A stretch of 27,590 nt of DNA from Fidelibacterota bacterium (GTDB lineage Bacteria > Marinisomatota > Marinisomatia > Marinisomatales > TCS55). Below are positions 1 to 7,520 of this stretch, one piece after another (positions within the stretch are counted from its first letter, which is position 1; each line of letters starts with the position of its first letter). The position numbers were made by a program, and so were the translations under genes. The notes under the pieces were generated by a model, which ran no database searches, was not told the origin of the DNA, and worked only from the letters and a program-made list of their open reading frames with translations. The DNA lies in NCBI GenBank assembly GCA_002717765.1, contig PBCB01000024.1, positions 27,623 through 55,212 on the forward strand, read 5' to 3'.

Positions 1-6
1 TATAAT

Positions 7-1173
7 TTAATGTTTATGAATAGGTGAAATCTTGGTCTTTATTTCATAATCACCAAATTCATCAATTAATTTTTTTTGTAATTCATGGTCTAGATCTAAT
101 ATATCTTGTCTGCTCATCCCAAGAGAAACATTTACACCAAAAAGGATTAGGTTGTGATTATCGGTATTGACAATTCTAATATCATGAATATTCGTAATTC
201 TATCATCATCCATACTGATAAGCTCAAGCAATTTCTTTACTTTTTTAACCATGGGATTATCTGGATACACTGGGTCAATATGGACTGTTGGCTCAACCCC
301 CATTGATTGCTCAAGTATTGTTTCGACTGCTTCTGAAATATCATGGGCTTCAGCAGCAGTTTTTCTTGCATCAATTTCAACATGAAGGCTAATATATTTT
401 TCATGACCATAGTTATGTACAACAATATCATGAACGCCTAGCGTATTGGATACTCCTATAACAATCTCTCTTATTCTATCAAGCTCATCAGAATTTGGCG
501 GTGTCCCAATTAAGTCATCTACAGAATCTCTAGCTATATCAAATCCAGTATAGATTAATAGCATAGCAACTCCAAGACCTGCCCAACCATCAATAGTTGG
601 GAAGCCATATTTTCCTGCAATTAACGCGCAAATAACAAGGGTGCTTGAAATTGCATCCATCCTATGATGCCACGCATCTGCATGTAATAATCCTGAAGCT
701 ATTTTTGATGAAAGAAACTTAGCATATCTCGCGGTTATTTCTTTAATGATGATTGTGAAAACTATCATTCCAACCATCCACCATTCTGGAGAAGAAATAA
801 TTGGATTTCTTATACGCTCTATTGAGACTTCAATAAATTCAATACCAGCGACACAAAGTAAAACTGCAATGATAAGAGTGGCTATATATTCTGCGCGTCC
901 ATGCCCATACGGATGGCGGGCATCCGCAGGCTTGTCTGTTTGCTTGAATCCCCAAATAACAATTCCAGATGTAATCATATCAGATAAGGTATGAATAGCA
1001 TCCGCAATTAAGCTAATTGCTCCAGTTATTATGCCAATTGAAAGCTTTATTATAAATAAGAATGAGTTTACCGTTATAGATACTTTGCCCTGGAAAATTC
1101 CAATTTTAGCTCTGTAAAATTTACTGGATTCTTTAAGGTTTGGAATAAATTTATTTGTGAGACTTTGGAACAT
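7..1173 (-). CDS. CDF-family divalent metal cation efflux transporter with duplicated C-terminal domain
   Basis: Predicted inner-membrane cation diffusion facilitator (388 aa) that would export a divalent metal by proton antiport. Hydrophobic segments span roughly residues 30-215. The intramembrane metal site is visible as H61xxxD65 in TM2 and H169xxxD173 in TM5; this HD-HD set is typical of zinc-type CDFs, whereas manganese types use DD-DD. The family signature HPYGHGRAEY lies at 87-96. The protein is longer than a usual CDF of about 300 aa because two cytosolic ferredoxin-like dimerisation domains appear in tandem (about 225-303 and 306-386). The gene is the last of the co-oriented minus-strand series, 37 nt after the acyl-CoA dehydrogenase, and its stop lies 6 nt from the window edge. 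No clear Shine-Dalgarno sequence precedes the start. The family is certain; the metal is inferred. Confidence 0.9.
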   Translation of the reverse strand: MFQSLTNKFIPNLKESSKFYRAKIGIFQGKVSITVNSFLFIIKLSIGIITGAISLIADAIHTLSDMITSGIVIWGFKQTDKPADARHPYGHGRAEYIATLIIAVLLCVAGIEFIEVSIERIRNPIISSPEWWMVGMIVFTIIIKEITARYAKFLSSKIASGLLHADAWHHRMDAISSTLVICALIAGKYGFPTIDGWAGLGVAMLLIYTGFDIARDSVDDLIGTPPNSDELDRIREIVIGVSNTLGVHDIVVHNYGHEKYISLHVEIDARKTAAEAHDISEAVETILEQSMGVEPTVHIDPVYPDNPMVKKVKKLLELISMDDDRITNIHDIRIVNTDNHNLILFGVNVSLGMSRQDILDLDHELQKKLIDEFGDYEIKTKISPIHKH

Positions 1174-1210
1174 AAGCTAGACGGTATTAATGGTAATTGA
1201 ATTTATAAAA

Positions 1211-2383
1211 TTAAGAATCGTATGCTGCAATTCCAGTTTCATGCTCGCCAACAATCAGTGTATGCATTTCATGGGTACCTTCATAGGTAAAAACAGATTC
1301 TATATTTGCCATATGTCTAATAGGAGAATAATCAATTGTGATACCGTTCCCGCCAAGAATCTCACGAGCTGTCCTGGCAATATCTCTTGCTATAACGCAA
1401 TTATTTCTTTTCGCAAGGGATACCTGCTGAAAAGTCATTTTATCTTCATCTTTTAATCTACCCAATCTGTATACTAATAATTGCGATTCAGTAATTCTTG
1501 TTATCATTTCAGCTAGTTTTTGTTGCGTCAATTGATAGCCAGCAATTGGTTTTGAGAATTGTTTTCTTTCTTTAGAATAATTTAATGCAGTAGTATAGCA
1601 GTCAACAGATGCACCAACCATACCCCAAGCAATTCCATATCTAGCCTGCGTAAGGCAACTTAAGGGGCCTTTTAGCCCTTCAATATTTGGCAATCTAGAG
1701 GAGTCTGGAATGCGTACATCTGACATTGATAGCTCCGAAGTGATTGATGCGCGTAAGCTGAATTTCCCATGAATATCACTTGAAGAAAATCCATCAGTTC
1801 CTTTTTCAATTAAAAACCCTCTAATAGTCTCATTTTCATCACGAGCCCAAACCAGCGCGACGTCTGCAATTGATCCATTGGTAATCCACATTTTATTTCC
1901 ATTAATAATCCAATCATCACCATCTTTTTTACAGGTAGTCACCATCCCGCCTGGATTTGATCCAAAATTAGGCTCTGTTAAGCCAAAGCAACCAATTTTC
2001 GTACCTGATCCCAAATCTTTTAACCATTTTTCTTTCTGTTGATCTGAGCCATAAGCATGTATGGGATACATCACCAGAGATCCTTGAACGCTAGCAAATG
2101 AACGTAAACCTGAATCTCCACGTTCCAGTTCATGAAGAATTAATCCATAAGCAACATTGCTAATTCCCGACCCACCAGAGCTTTGAGGAAGTGAAGAGCC
2201 AAAAAATCCAAGCTCACCTAATTTTTGTGAAAGCTCAGTTGGAAATGTTGCATTTTCATAATGCTCATTGATCAGTGGCATAAATTCTGATTGAACAAAA
2301 TCAAACGCTGTTTTTTGAATTAATAATTCTTCTTCACTTAGAAGATCGGTTATATTATAAAAATCAGGTCCTAAACTCTTCAT
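1211..2383 (-). CDS. gcdH: Acyl-CoA dehydrogenase, glutaryl-CoA dehydrogenase type
   Basis: FAD-dependent acyl-CoA dehydrogenase (390 aa, normal length), probably converting glutaryl-CoA to crotonyl-CoA and CO2 in lysine/tryptophan degradation. The FAD/acyl-CoA loop CFGLTEPNFGS lies at 132-142. The catalytic base is E368 in TYEGTHEMH, the variant found in glutaryl-CoA dehydrogenases. The substrate-carboxylate pocket of the human enzyme (Glu87, Arg94, Ser95) is matched by E87, R94 and S95 in LERGDSGLRS. LGGNGI (343-348) and RKQFSKPI (273-280) are further family motifs. A GAGAG ribosome-binding stretch sits 5 nt before the ATG. It follows the acyltransferase gene by 45 nt on the same strand. 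The electron-acceptor flavoprotein and other lysine-degradation genes are not in the window. Substrate is inferred from pocket residues; a related short-chain or branched-chain acyl-CoA is the alternative. Confidence 0.87.
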   Translation of the reverse strand: MKSLGPDFYNITDLLSEEELLIQKTAFDFVQSEFMPLINEHYENATFPTELSQKLGELGFFGSSLPQSSGGSGISNVAYGLILHELERGDSGLRSFASVQGSLVMYPIHAYGSDQQKEKWLKDLGSGTKIGCFGLTEPNFGSNPGGMVTTCKKDGDDWIINGNKMWITNGSIADVALVWARDENETIRGFLIEKGTDGFSSSDIHGKFSLRASITSELSMSDVRIPDSSRLPNIEGLKGPLSCLTQARYGIAWGMVGASVDCYTTALNYSKERKQFSKPIAGYQLTQQKLAEMITRITESQLLVYRLGRLKDEDKMTFQQVSLAKRNNCVIARDIARTAREILGGNGITIDYSPIRHMANIESVFTYEGTHEMHTLIVGEHETGIAAYDS

Positions 2384-2428
2384 AAAACTCTCATTAAGTA
2401 TATCAGAAAATTACAATCTTTTTAATTA

Positions 2429-3445
2429 TTATATTGAAACAATCTCTCGTTGTTCAGCAATTCCCATTGAAATTAAAAAAGGATCTTGATTTTGATTGGA
2501 TAAAAATATTTTTTTTGAGTTGATATTTTTCCAATCGTTTTGAACTACAATTTGACCAACAGCTCCTCCTAATGAGTTTCCGGGACCCAAAAGAACTATC
2601 TTATCTGGACAAAACTCTTTCATGGCAACTGTAATTGATTTTGTAAAATCGTATGGCTTAGTGACTTGAGCACCTAATGTATAATCATACAAATCTTGAG
2701 GGTTGGTGCTATATGATTCCCATATAATACCTCGACCATCAATAAGCGGTATAGTTGGCTTGGAAAAAAATGAGCTAGGAAAAATACCGAGTGCATTTTT
2801 TGAAATCGTATTCATTAATGGTGTGTGAAATGCACCATGATAAGGGATTTGAAAAGGATAATCGTCAATGGGTGGTAATATCTTTTTAAGGTTCTTTAAA
2901 GACTGATTATCACCACCAATTACAATATATCCACCTAAATAAATGGAAACATAGGCTTCTACTTTATTGATTGCATCTATCACAAGAAGGGTTTTTTCAT
3001 TATCTATTTGCCAGGTTTTATCAATTATGGGATAAATTAATTGCCCGCCAATAATTTTATCCTTCATCATAGAGCCCATTATATCAATTAATTCAAAAGC
3101 GTTCTCATTTAATACTGCTCCGCTTAGCGCAAGTGCTGTATACCATCCCATCGAATTACCTGCTATAGCAATAATTTCATATTTTTCCCGATCAATTGAA
3201 GTAAAATCCATAACACTGCAAGCATAGATTAATGCTGATGCATTTTCGCCAACCATATGAACTTTTGCTCTGAATGGTAATGAGTCTAATTCAAGCGGAC
3301 TTAGTTGATTTTTAATTTTTCTTCTTTTCTCTATAAAGTTAATCTCAGGTAAAGATGGATTTAGATATTTTTTTAAGTAACCGGATGTTTCTCTTGAATA
3401 AGAACCACGTCCAGGGCAAATAACTATTATTTTTTCTCTAGGCAT
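2429..3445 (-). CDS. FabD-like acyltransferase lacking the malonyl-binding arginine
   Basis: 338-aa relative of malonyl-CoA:ACP transacylase (FabD). The nucleophile is S98 in GNSMGWY (FabD GHSLGEY) and the catalytic His is H207 in AFHTPLM; GPGNSLGG (287-294) matches the C-terminal GPGKVL region. An ungapped alignment around the nucleophile puts M123 where E. coli FabD has Arg117, the residue that holds the malonyl carboxylate. N97 replaces the His next to the nucleophile, and R13 replaces the Gln of the FPGQGSQ motif. Malonyl specificity is therefore doubtful, and a non-carboxylated acyl group or an altered activity is likely. The ATG overlaps the end of the E1 gene by 8 nt, implying coupled translation. 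It may transfer an acyl group related to the E1 product, but this is inference. A start within an overlapping gene and 37% Lys/Ile/Asn-type AT-rich codon use match the neighbours. Confidence 0.75.
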   Translation of the reverse strand: MPREKIIVICPGRGSYSRETSGYLKKYLNPSLPEINFIEKRRKIKNQLSPLELDSLPFRAKVHMVGENASALIYACSVMDFTSIDREKYEIIAIAGNSMGWYTALALSGAVLNENAFELIDIMGSMMKDKIIGGQLIYPIIDKTWQIDNEKTLLVIDAINKVEAYVSIYLGGYIVIGGDNQSLKNLKKILPPIDDYPFQIPYHGAFHTPLMNTISKNALGIFPSSFFSKPTIPLIDGRGIIWESYSTNPQDLYDYTLGAQVTKPYDFTKSITVAMKEFCPDKIVLLGPGNSLGGAVGQIVVQNDWKNINSKKIFLSNQNQDPFLISMGIAEQREIVSI

Positions 3446-5645
3446 TGAATAATTTTAGTGCAGTTTCAGTTATTGAATCTTTACTAGGTAAAGTTGATGT
3501 AGCTCCCTTACCTAATGGAACAAAGCTATCCATTGCAGCATGCAATTTAATTTGGATAGGTTTTTTGCTTGCTGATACTAAATCAGTCATAATTCCCTCG
3601 CCATAACAACCAGACTTTCTGCATTCATCAACAATAAGGACTTTATTGGATTGACCTATTAACTTTAACAATTCTCCACCATTGATTTCGGATAGCCAGC
3701 ACAAATCAATTACTTGAATCTTTTTATTAATTTTCTTTTCAATTTCTTTTTTAGCCTGAAGGGATAAATATAAACCATTGCCATAGCTTAATATCGTTAA
3801 TGCCTTCCCATTACCATATTTTCTAGATTCACCTACAGCAATCTGCTCGGTAAGTTTTGGGTACGCAAAGCTCCATTTTCCATCACCACTCTTGTATAAG
3901 TCCTTAGTCATATATAAAGCAATGGGTTCAATAAAAATCACTATTCTATTTTCTTCATGCGCTGTTTTTATAGCAGCTCTCAACATTTTAACTGCATCTA
4001 AACCATTGGAAGGAACAGCTAATATTATTCCAGGAATATCTCGAAAAATAGTTAACGAATTATCATTATGAAAATGACCCCCAAATCCTTTCTGGTAGGC
4101 GAGTCCTGGGATTCTGATAACCATCGGATTTGTATACTGTCCTTCTGAAAAAAATGGAAGCGTCGCCGCTTCTCCTCTAAGTTGATCTTCAGCATTATGG
4201 AAATAAGCTAGGAACTGAATTTCAGGAATTGAAACAAATCCATTATGCCCAAACCCAGTAGCAAATCCAATGATTGATGTTTCATCTAGAGGGCTGTCAA
4301 AAATTCTGCGCGCTCCAAATCGTTTGTATATATCTGCTGTAACATGATATACGCCTCCCTTTTTTGCAACATCCTCACCAAAAATCACAGTATTAGAATA
4401 CTGCAGAAGGCTATCAAATAACGTATAATTAATTAACTTTGCCATATGGTGTTTTTGATTCAATCTTTTATATTCTTTACCAAATATTTTTTTTCTACTA
4501 TTTTCATTCGGCAATTGCGGAGACACTCGTTTGTTCGAATTGCTGGTGATTGCACTCATAACTTCTTTGCCATCAATAAGCTTTGGCCGCGTTGAAGCAT
4601 AGTCAAAGACCTGATTCACTCTGCTCCTATAATTCTCATATATATTTATCACTTCTTCAGATGAGAGGCAATTATTTTCTATCAGCAGTCTAGCAGAATG
4701 AAGCAATGGATCATTAAATTCTATGGACTCTATTTCATCTAATGATTTATAGCCTAGTTCAATATCTGATCCAGCATGCCCCATCAATCGTATAGTTTTC
4801 ATATGTAAAAAGACCGGTTTTCTATTTTTTCGACAAAATGACTCTGCTTGAATAGTTTTGATATATAGATCAATAAGATTTAGGCCATCTGTTTGTAAAT
4901 ATTTAATTCCTATTCGGTTAGAATAATTTTTTTCGATCCAGTTATTTTCAGTTGGAACAGAAATTCCTAATCCATTGTCCTCGCAAATAAAAACAATAGG
5001 TACATGGCCGCCATTGTATTGTATAAGGCTAGCTGTATTGAACGCGCTAAGCGCTGTGGCATGGTTTGCACTTGCATCTCCAAAACTACATACGACAAGA
5101 CTATTATCTTCAAGTTGCCGTTCTTCAATTTTTAAATCACGAGCCCTATCAATAGATACAGCAGTTCCTACAGCTTTTGGGAGATGACTAGCAATTGTGC
5201 TTGTTTGAGGTGGAATATTGAGTTTTTTACTTCCTAAAACTTTATGGCGACCCCCACTTATTGGGTCTTCAGATGATGCTACAAAAGAAAGTGCTGTATC
5301 ATAAAGAGGGGTTGACCCATCGCTTTGCTTGGATCTTTCAATAAAGAAAGGGGTGCTTCTATAATGAAGGAAGGCGATATCTTCTAGATGAAATATTTTT
5401 CCAAAAACAGCATTCCCTTCATGGCCAGAGCTTCCAATCGTATAAAAGCATTTACCCTCATCCTTTAGAATTCTAGCTTTAAGATCCATATGTCGACTTA
5501 AAATCTGAGACTCAAATATTGAAATTAAATCATGAGTTTGAATATTTAAATCAGAGAGGTTGGCTATGGTTTTAGATTTTGGAAATTTACCGTTTTTTGT
5601 GAGCTTGATAAAATTCCTATCAATGATTTCTGCTCTATTAAACAT
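3438..5645 (-). CDS. 2-oxoacid dehydrogenase E1 component, alpha and beta subunits fused
   Basis: 735-aa thiamine-diphosphate enzyme that would decarboxylate a 2-oxoacid and pass the acyl group to the lipoyl arm of an E2 partner. The alpha half is about residues 40-350: the ThDP/Mg motif starts at G189-D190 and ends at D223-N224 (EDNGLGISVP), and the phosphorylation-loop-like GHAGSD is at 289-294. A linker of about 50 residues joins it to a transketolase-like beta half (about 400-735), with GEDV at 423-426 and a His-containing loop GGHFHND at 522-528. Fused E1 proteins occur in Bacteroidetes-type genomes and usually act on branched-chain 2-oxoacids, but substrate cannot be read here. No E2 or E3 gene is nearby. 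The gene overlaps the acyltransferase by 8 nt and follows thyX by 52 nt. No Shine-Dalgarno sequence is visible before the ATG. Confidence 0.88.
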   Translation of the reverse strand: MFNRAEIIDRNFIKLTKNGKFPKSKTIANLSDLNIQTHDLISIFESQILSRHMDLKARILKDEGKCFYTIGSSGHEGNAVFGKIFHLEDIAFLHYRSTPFFIERSKQSDGSTPLYDTALSFVASSEDPISGGRHKVLGSKKLNIPPQTSTIASHLPKAVGTAVSIDRARDLKIEERQLEDNSLVVCSFGDASANHATALSAFNTASLIQYNGGHVPIVFICEDNGLGISVPTENNWIEKNYSNRIGIKYLQTDGLNLIDLYIKTIQAESFCRKNRKPVFLHMKTIRLMGHAGSDIELGYKSLDEIESIEFNDPLLHSARLLIENNCLSSEEVINIYENYRSRVNQVFDYASTRPKLIDGKEVMSAITSNSNKRVSPQLPNENSRKKIFGKEYKRLNQKHHMAKLINYTLFDSLLQYSNTVIFGEDVAKKGGVYHVTADIYKRFGARRIFDSPLDETSIIGFATGFGHNGFVSIPEIQFLAYFHNAEDQLRGEAATLPFFSEGQYTNPMVIRIPGLAYQKGFGGHFHNDNSLTIFRDIPGIILAVPSNGLDAVKMLRAAIKTAHEENRIVIFIEPIALYMTKDLYKSGDGKWSFAYPKLTEQIAVGESRKYGNGKALTILSYGNGLYLSLQAKKEIEKKINKKIQVIDLCWLSEINGGELLKLIGQSNKVLIVDECRKSGCYGEGIMTDLVSASKKPIQIKLHAAMDSFVPLGKGATSTLPSKDSITETALKLFNA

Positions 5646-5697
5646 AATAATAATTTAATTAGTTATTAAATAGAGAATCTATTTATCTACTAATTAT

Positions 5698-6657
5698 CTA
5701 CTTAAGCTTTTCAATTTTTATTTTAAACTCGCGCAACTCACGAACATTACCCGCTTCAATTTCACCAGATGCCCATTTCAAATCAAAATCCTCTTGACTA
5801 TCTGATCCGCCCTGCTCTTTATATAATGAATATAGGTCCTTTTCACTTCGCGGTTTATTTGCATGCAATGAAGCAGTTAGTTGATATGCAATATCTTCTT
5901 GAATATCAACAATAACTCTTTCCGGTAATTTTCGCTCTAATATTGACTGCTCAATTTTTGAGAACCTCATACCTTTTACGACATAATCTTGATATGCTTC
6001 CCATGCAAATGGCGCAACCTCCTTGACAAAAGATGCCATTGCATCAGAAAAAATACGAATCTCATATTGTGCATGACCATCTGAGCGCAAACCTATAAAA
6101 TGAAGAAGGTTGTGAAGATCATTTTTCCAATACCATTCAGTATAAAGATTGACAGGGAGGATTGCACGTGCAAGTTCCCTTGCAACACCCGCCTCATTTA
6201 ATTCGCTGTAAATCTCAAAACTGCGCTCTGAAATTTCTTTAAAATAATTCTGAACCTTTTTTTTCAAATCTGAATCTACTTCACCCATCCTCCCTTGCTT
6301 ATTGATTGAACTTTGAAATTCAATGTGATCTGGATCAGGATAATAAAATTCATCACGTGCTTCGGAGTATCTTAAAGAATATTCATTAATATTTGCTGTG
6401 CGATGTCTAACCCACTGTCTTGCAACAAAGATGGGCATCTTGCAATGAAATTTAAATTCAACCATTTCAAATGGGGTTGTATGGCGATGTCGCATTAAAT
6501 ATCTAATTAATCCACGATCTTGGGACAATTTAGTCGTTCCCTTGCCGTAGCTTACTCTTGCAGATTGAACAATAGCATCATCGCCTCCCATTGAATCAAC
6601 TAGGCGGACAAATCCCTTATCTAGACATTTTATTGCATCTTTAGGTAAATCACTCAT
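5698..6657 (-). CDS. thyX: FAD-dependent thymidylate synthase ThyX
   Basis: Flavin-dependent synthase that methylates dUMP to dTMP using methylene-tetrahydrofolate and NADPH, releasing THF rather than DHF. The family signature RHRx7S is present as R-H-R-T-A-N-I-N-E-Y-S in the first third of the protein, followed by RYSEARDEFYYPD; an earlier RHRHTTPFE lies about 28 residues upstream. I place the start at the ATG of MSDLPKDA (319 aa) rather than at an in-frame TTG 12 nt upstream, because an ATG is available and nothing is lost. The product is at the long end for ThyX. In the 76-nt gap from the cysQ remnant there is a perfect TTGACA (reverse complement of 6718-6723) with only weak -10 candidates downstream, so a separate promoter is possible but unproven. 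No thyA or folA gene is in the window. Confidence 0.95.
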   Translation of the reverse strand: MSDLPKDAIKCLDKGFVRLVDSMGGDDAIVQSARVSYGKGTTKLSQDRGLIRYLMRHRHTTPFEMVEFKFHCKMPIFVARQWVRHRTANINEYSLRYSEARDEFYYPDPDHIEFQSSINKQGRMGEVDSDLKKKVQNYFKEISERSFEIYSELNEAGVARELARAILPVNLYTEWYWKNDLHNLLHFIGLRSDGHAQYEIRIFSDAMASFVKEVAPFAWEAYQDYVVKGMRFSKIEQSILERKLPERVIVDIQEDIAYQLTASLHANKPRSEKDLYSLYKEQGGSDSQEDFDLKWASGEIEAGNVRELREFKIKIEKLK

Positions 6658-6733
6658 TGATAATCTCAATTCTCAATTATTTAACAATAAAGCATACAAA
6701 GATTATTATAATAAAATTGTCAAAACAAATGGA

Positions 6734-7520
6734 TTACATATTTATTATTTTGAATACAGATTCAAAATAATCCGAACTACCCGCAATCAGTCCTGGTTCA
6801 ATTTTCGTATTTTTCAGGTTGTATGATCGGCTGTTTCCAAATAGGTCAACAAGAGACCCTCCTGATTCATTAATAATGCAATGGCCTGCACATATATCCC
6901 ATTCATTTTTTGGCTGTAGCGTAACAAATATATCAGCTCTACCAGCTGCAATTAATCCGAGTTTATAGGCGACTGATCCAACAGATTCTATTTTATTGTA
7001 ATATTGTTGATACTTACTTATCCCACATTCCTCTTTTTACCTCAGATCGACTAACAAGCAAGGATAAGTTTTGATTAGTTTGCAAACATTTTATCGATTT
7101 TCCGTTTAGCTCCGCACCTCCATTGTTAATAGCTGAAAATAATTCATTTTTTGCAGGATTATATATTACTCCTAGAATTGGTTTGCCAAGCTCAACCAGG
7201 CCTATGCTAATTGAGAATTGAGGTATGCCTTCAATAAATTCTTTTGTTCCATCGATAGGGTCAACTACCCAAACATAATCTTTTTTTAATCTAATATCCG
7301 AATCAACAGTCTCTTCTGATAGCCAGCCATAGCCAGAATTTTCTTTGAAGAGTATTTCTTCGATAATTTGATTGGCTTCATAATCTGCGGTTGTAACTGG
7401 GTTGTTAATGCTCTTTTCTTTAACATCGTATGAGGTGGTTTGAAAATATTTCATTATAATCTTTCCAGCCTCTATTGCAGCTTCCTTGGCAAGGAGATAA
7501 TCTGATTGCAGTGATTCCAA
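6734..7520 (-). pseudogene. cysQ: Frameshifted 3'(2'),5'-bisphosphate nucleotidase (CysQ, inositol-monophosphatase family)
   Basis: CysQ-type Mg-dependent phosphatase, expected to turn PAP into AMP during sulfate assimilation, broken into two frames. The first frame (7520 down to 7014, 168 aa) carries LSEET and the metal site DPIDGTKEF, then ends at TAA after GMWDK. The second frame (about 7012 down to a stop at 6734-6736) continues the family without a gap: KYQQYYNKIESVGSVAYKLG, then the C-terminal metal Asp in NEWDICAG and INESGGS. The break lies at a tandem repeat read AAGTAAGT on the coding strand near 7011-7018; removing one 4-base copy restores one frame of about 260 codons, the normal CysQ length. 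The start is a TTG immediately after the metH stop, the only choice because the codon before it is that stop. A recent inactivating mutation, an assembly error, or rare frameshifting are all possible. Confidence 0.88.

Noticed and set aside
6658..6669. TTG start giving thyX four more residues.
   Set aside because: The in-frame ATG at 6657 is a better initiator and the extra residues MRLS carry no family motif.
7011..7018. Programmed ribosomal frameshifting in cysQ.
   Set aside because: The site is a plain AAGT tandem repeat without a known slippery motif or a clear downstream structure, and CysQ genes are not known to need frameshifting. A duplication or assembly error is simpler, though not excluded experimentally.
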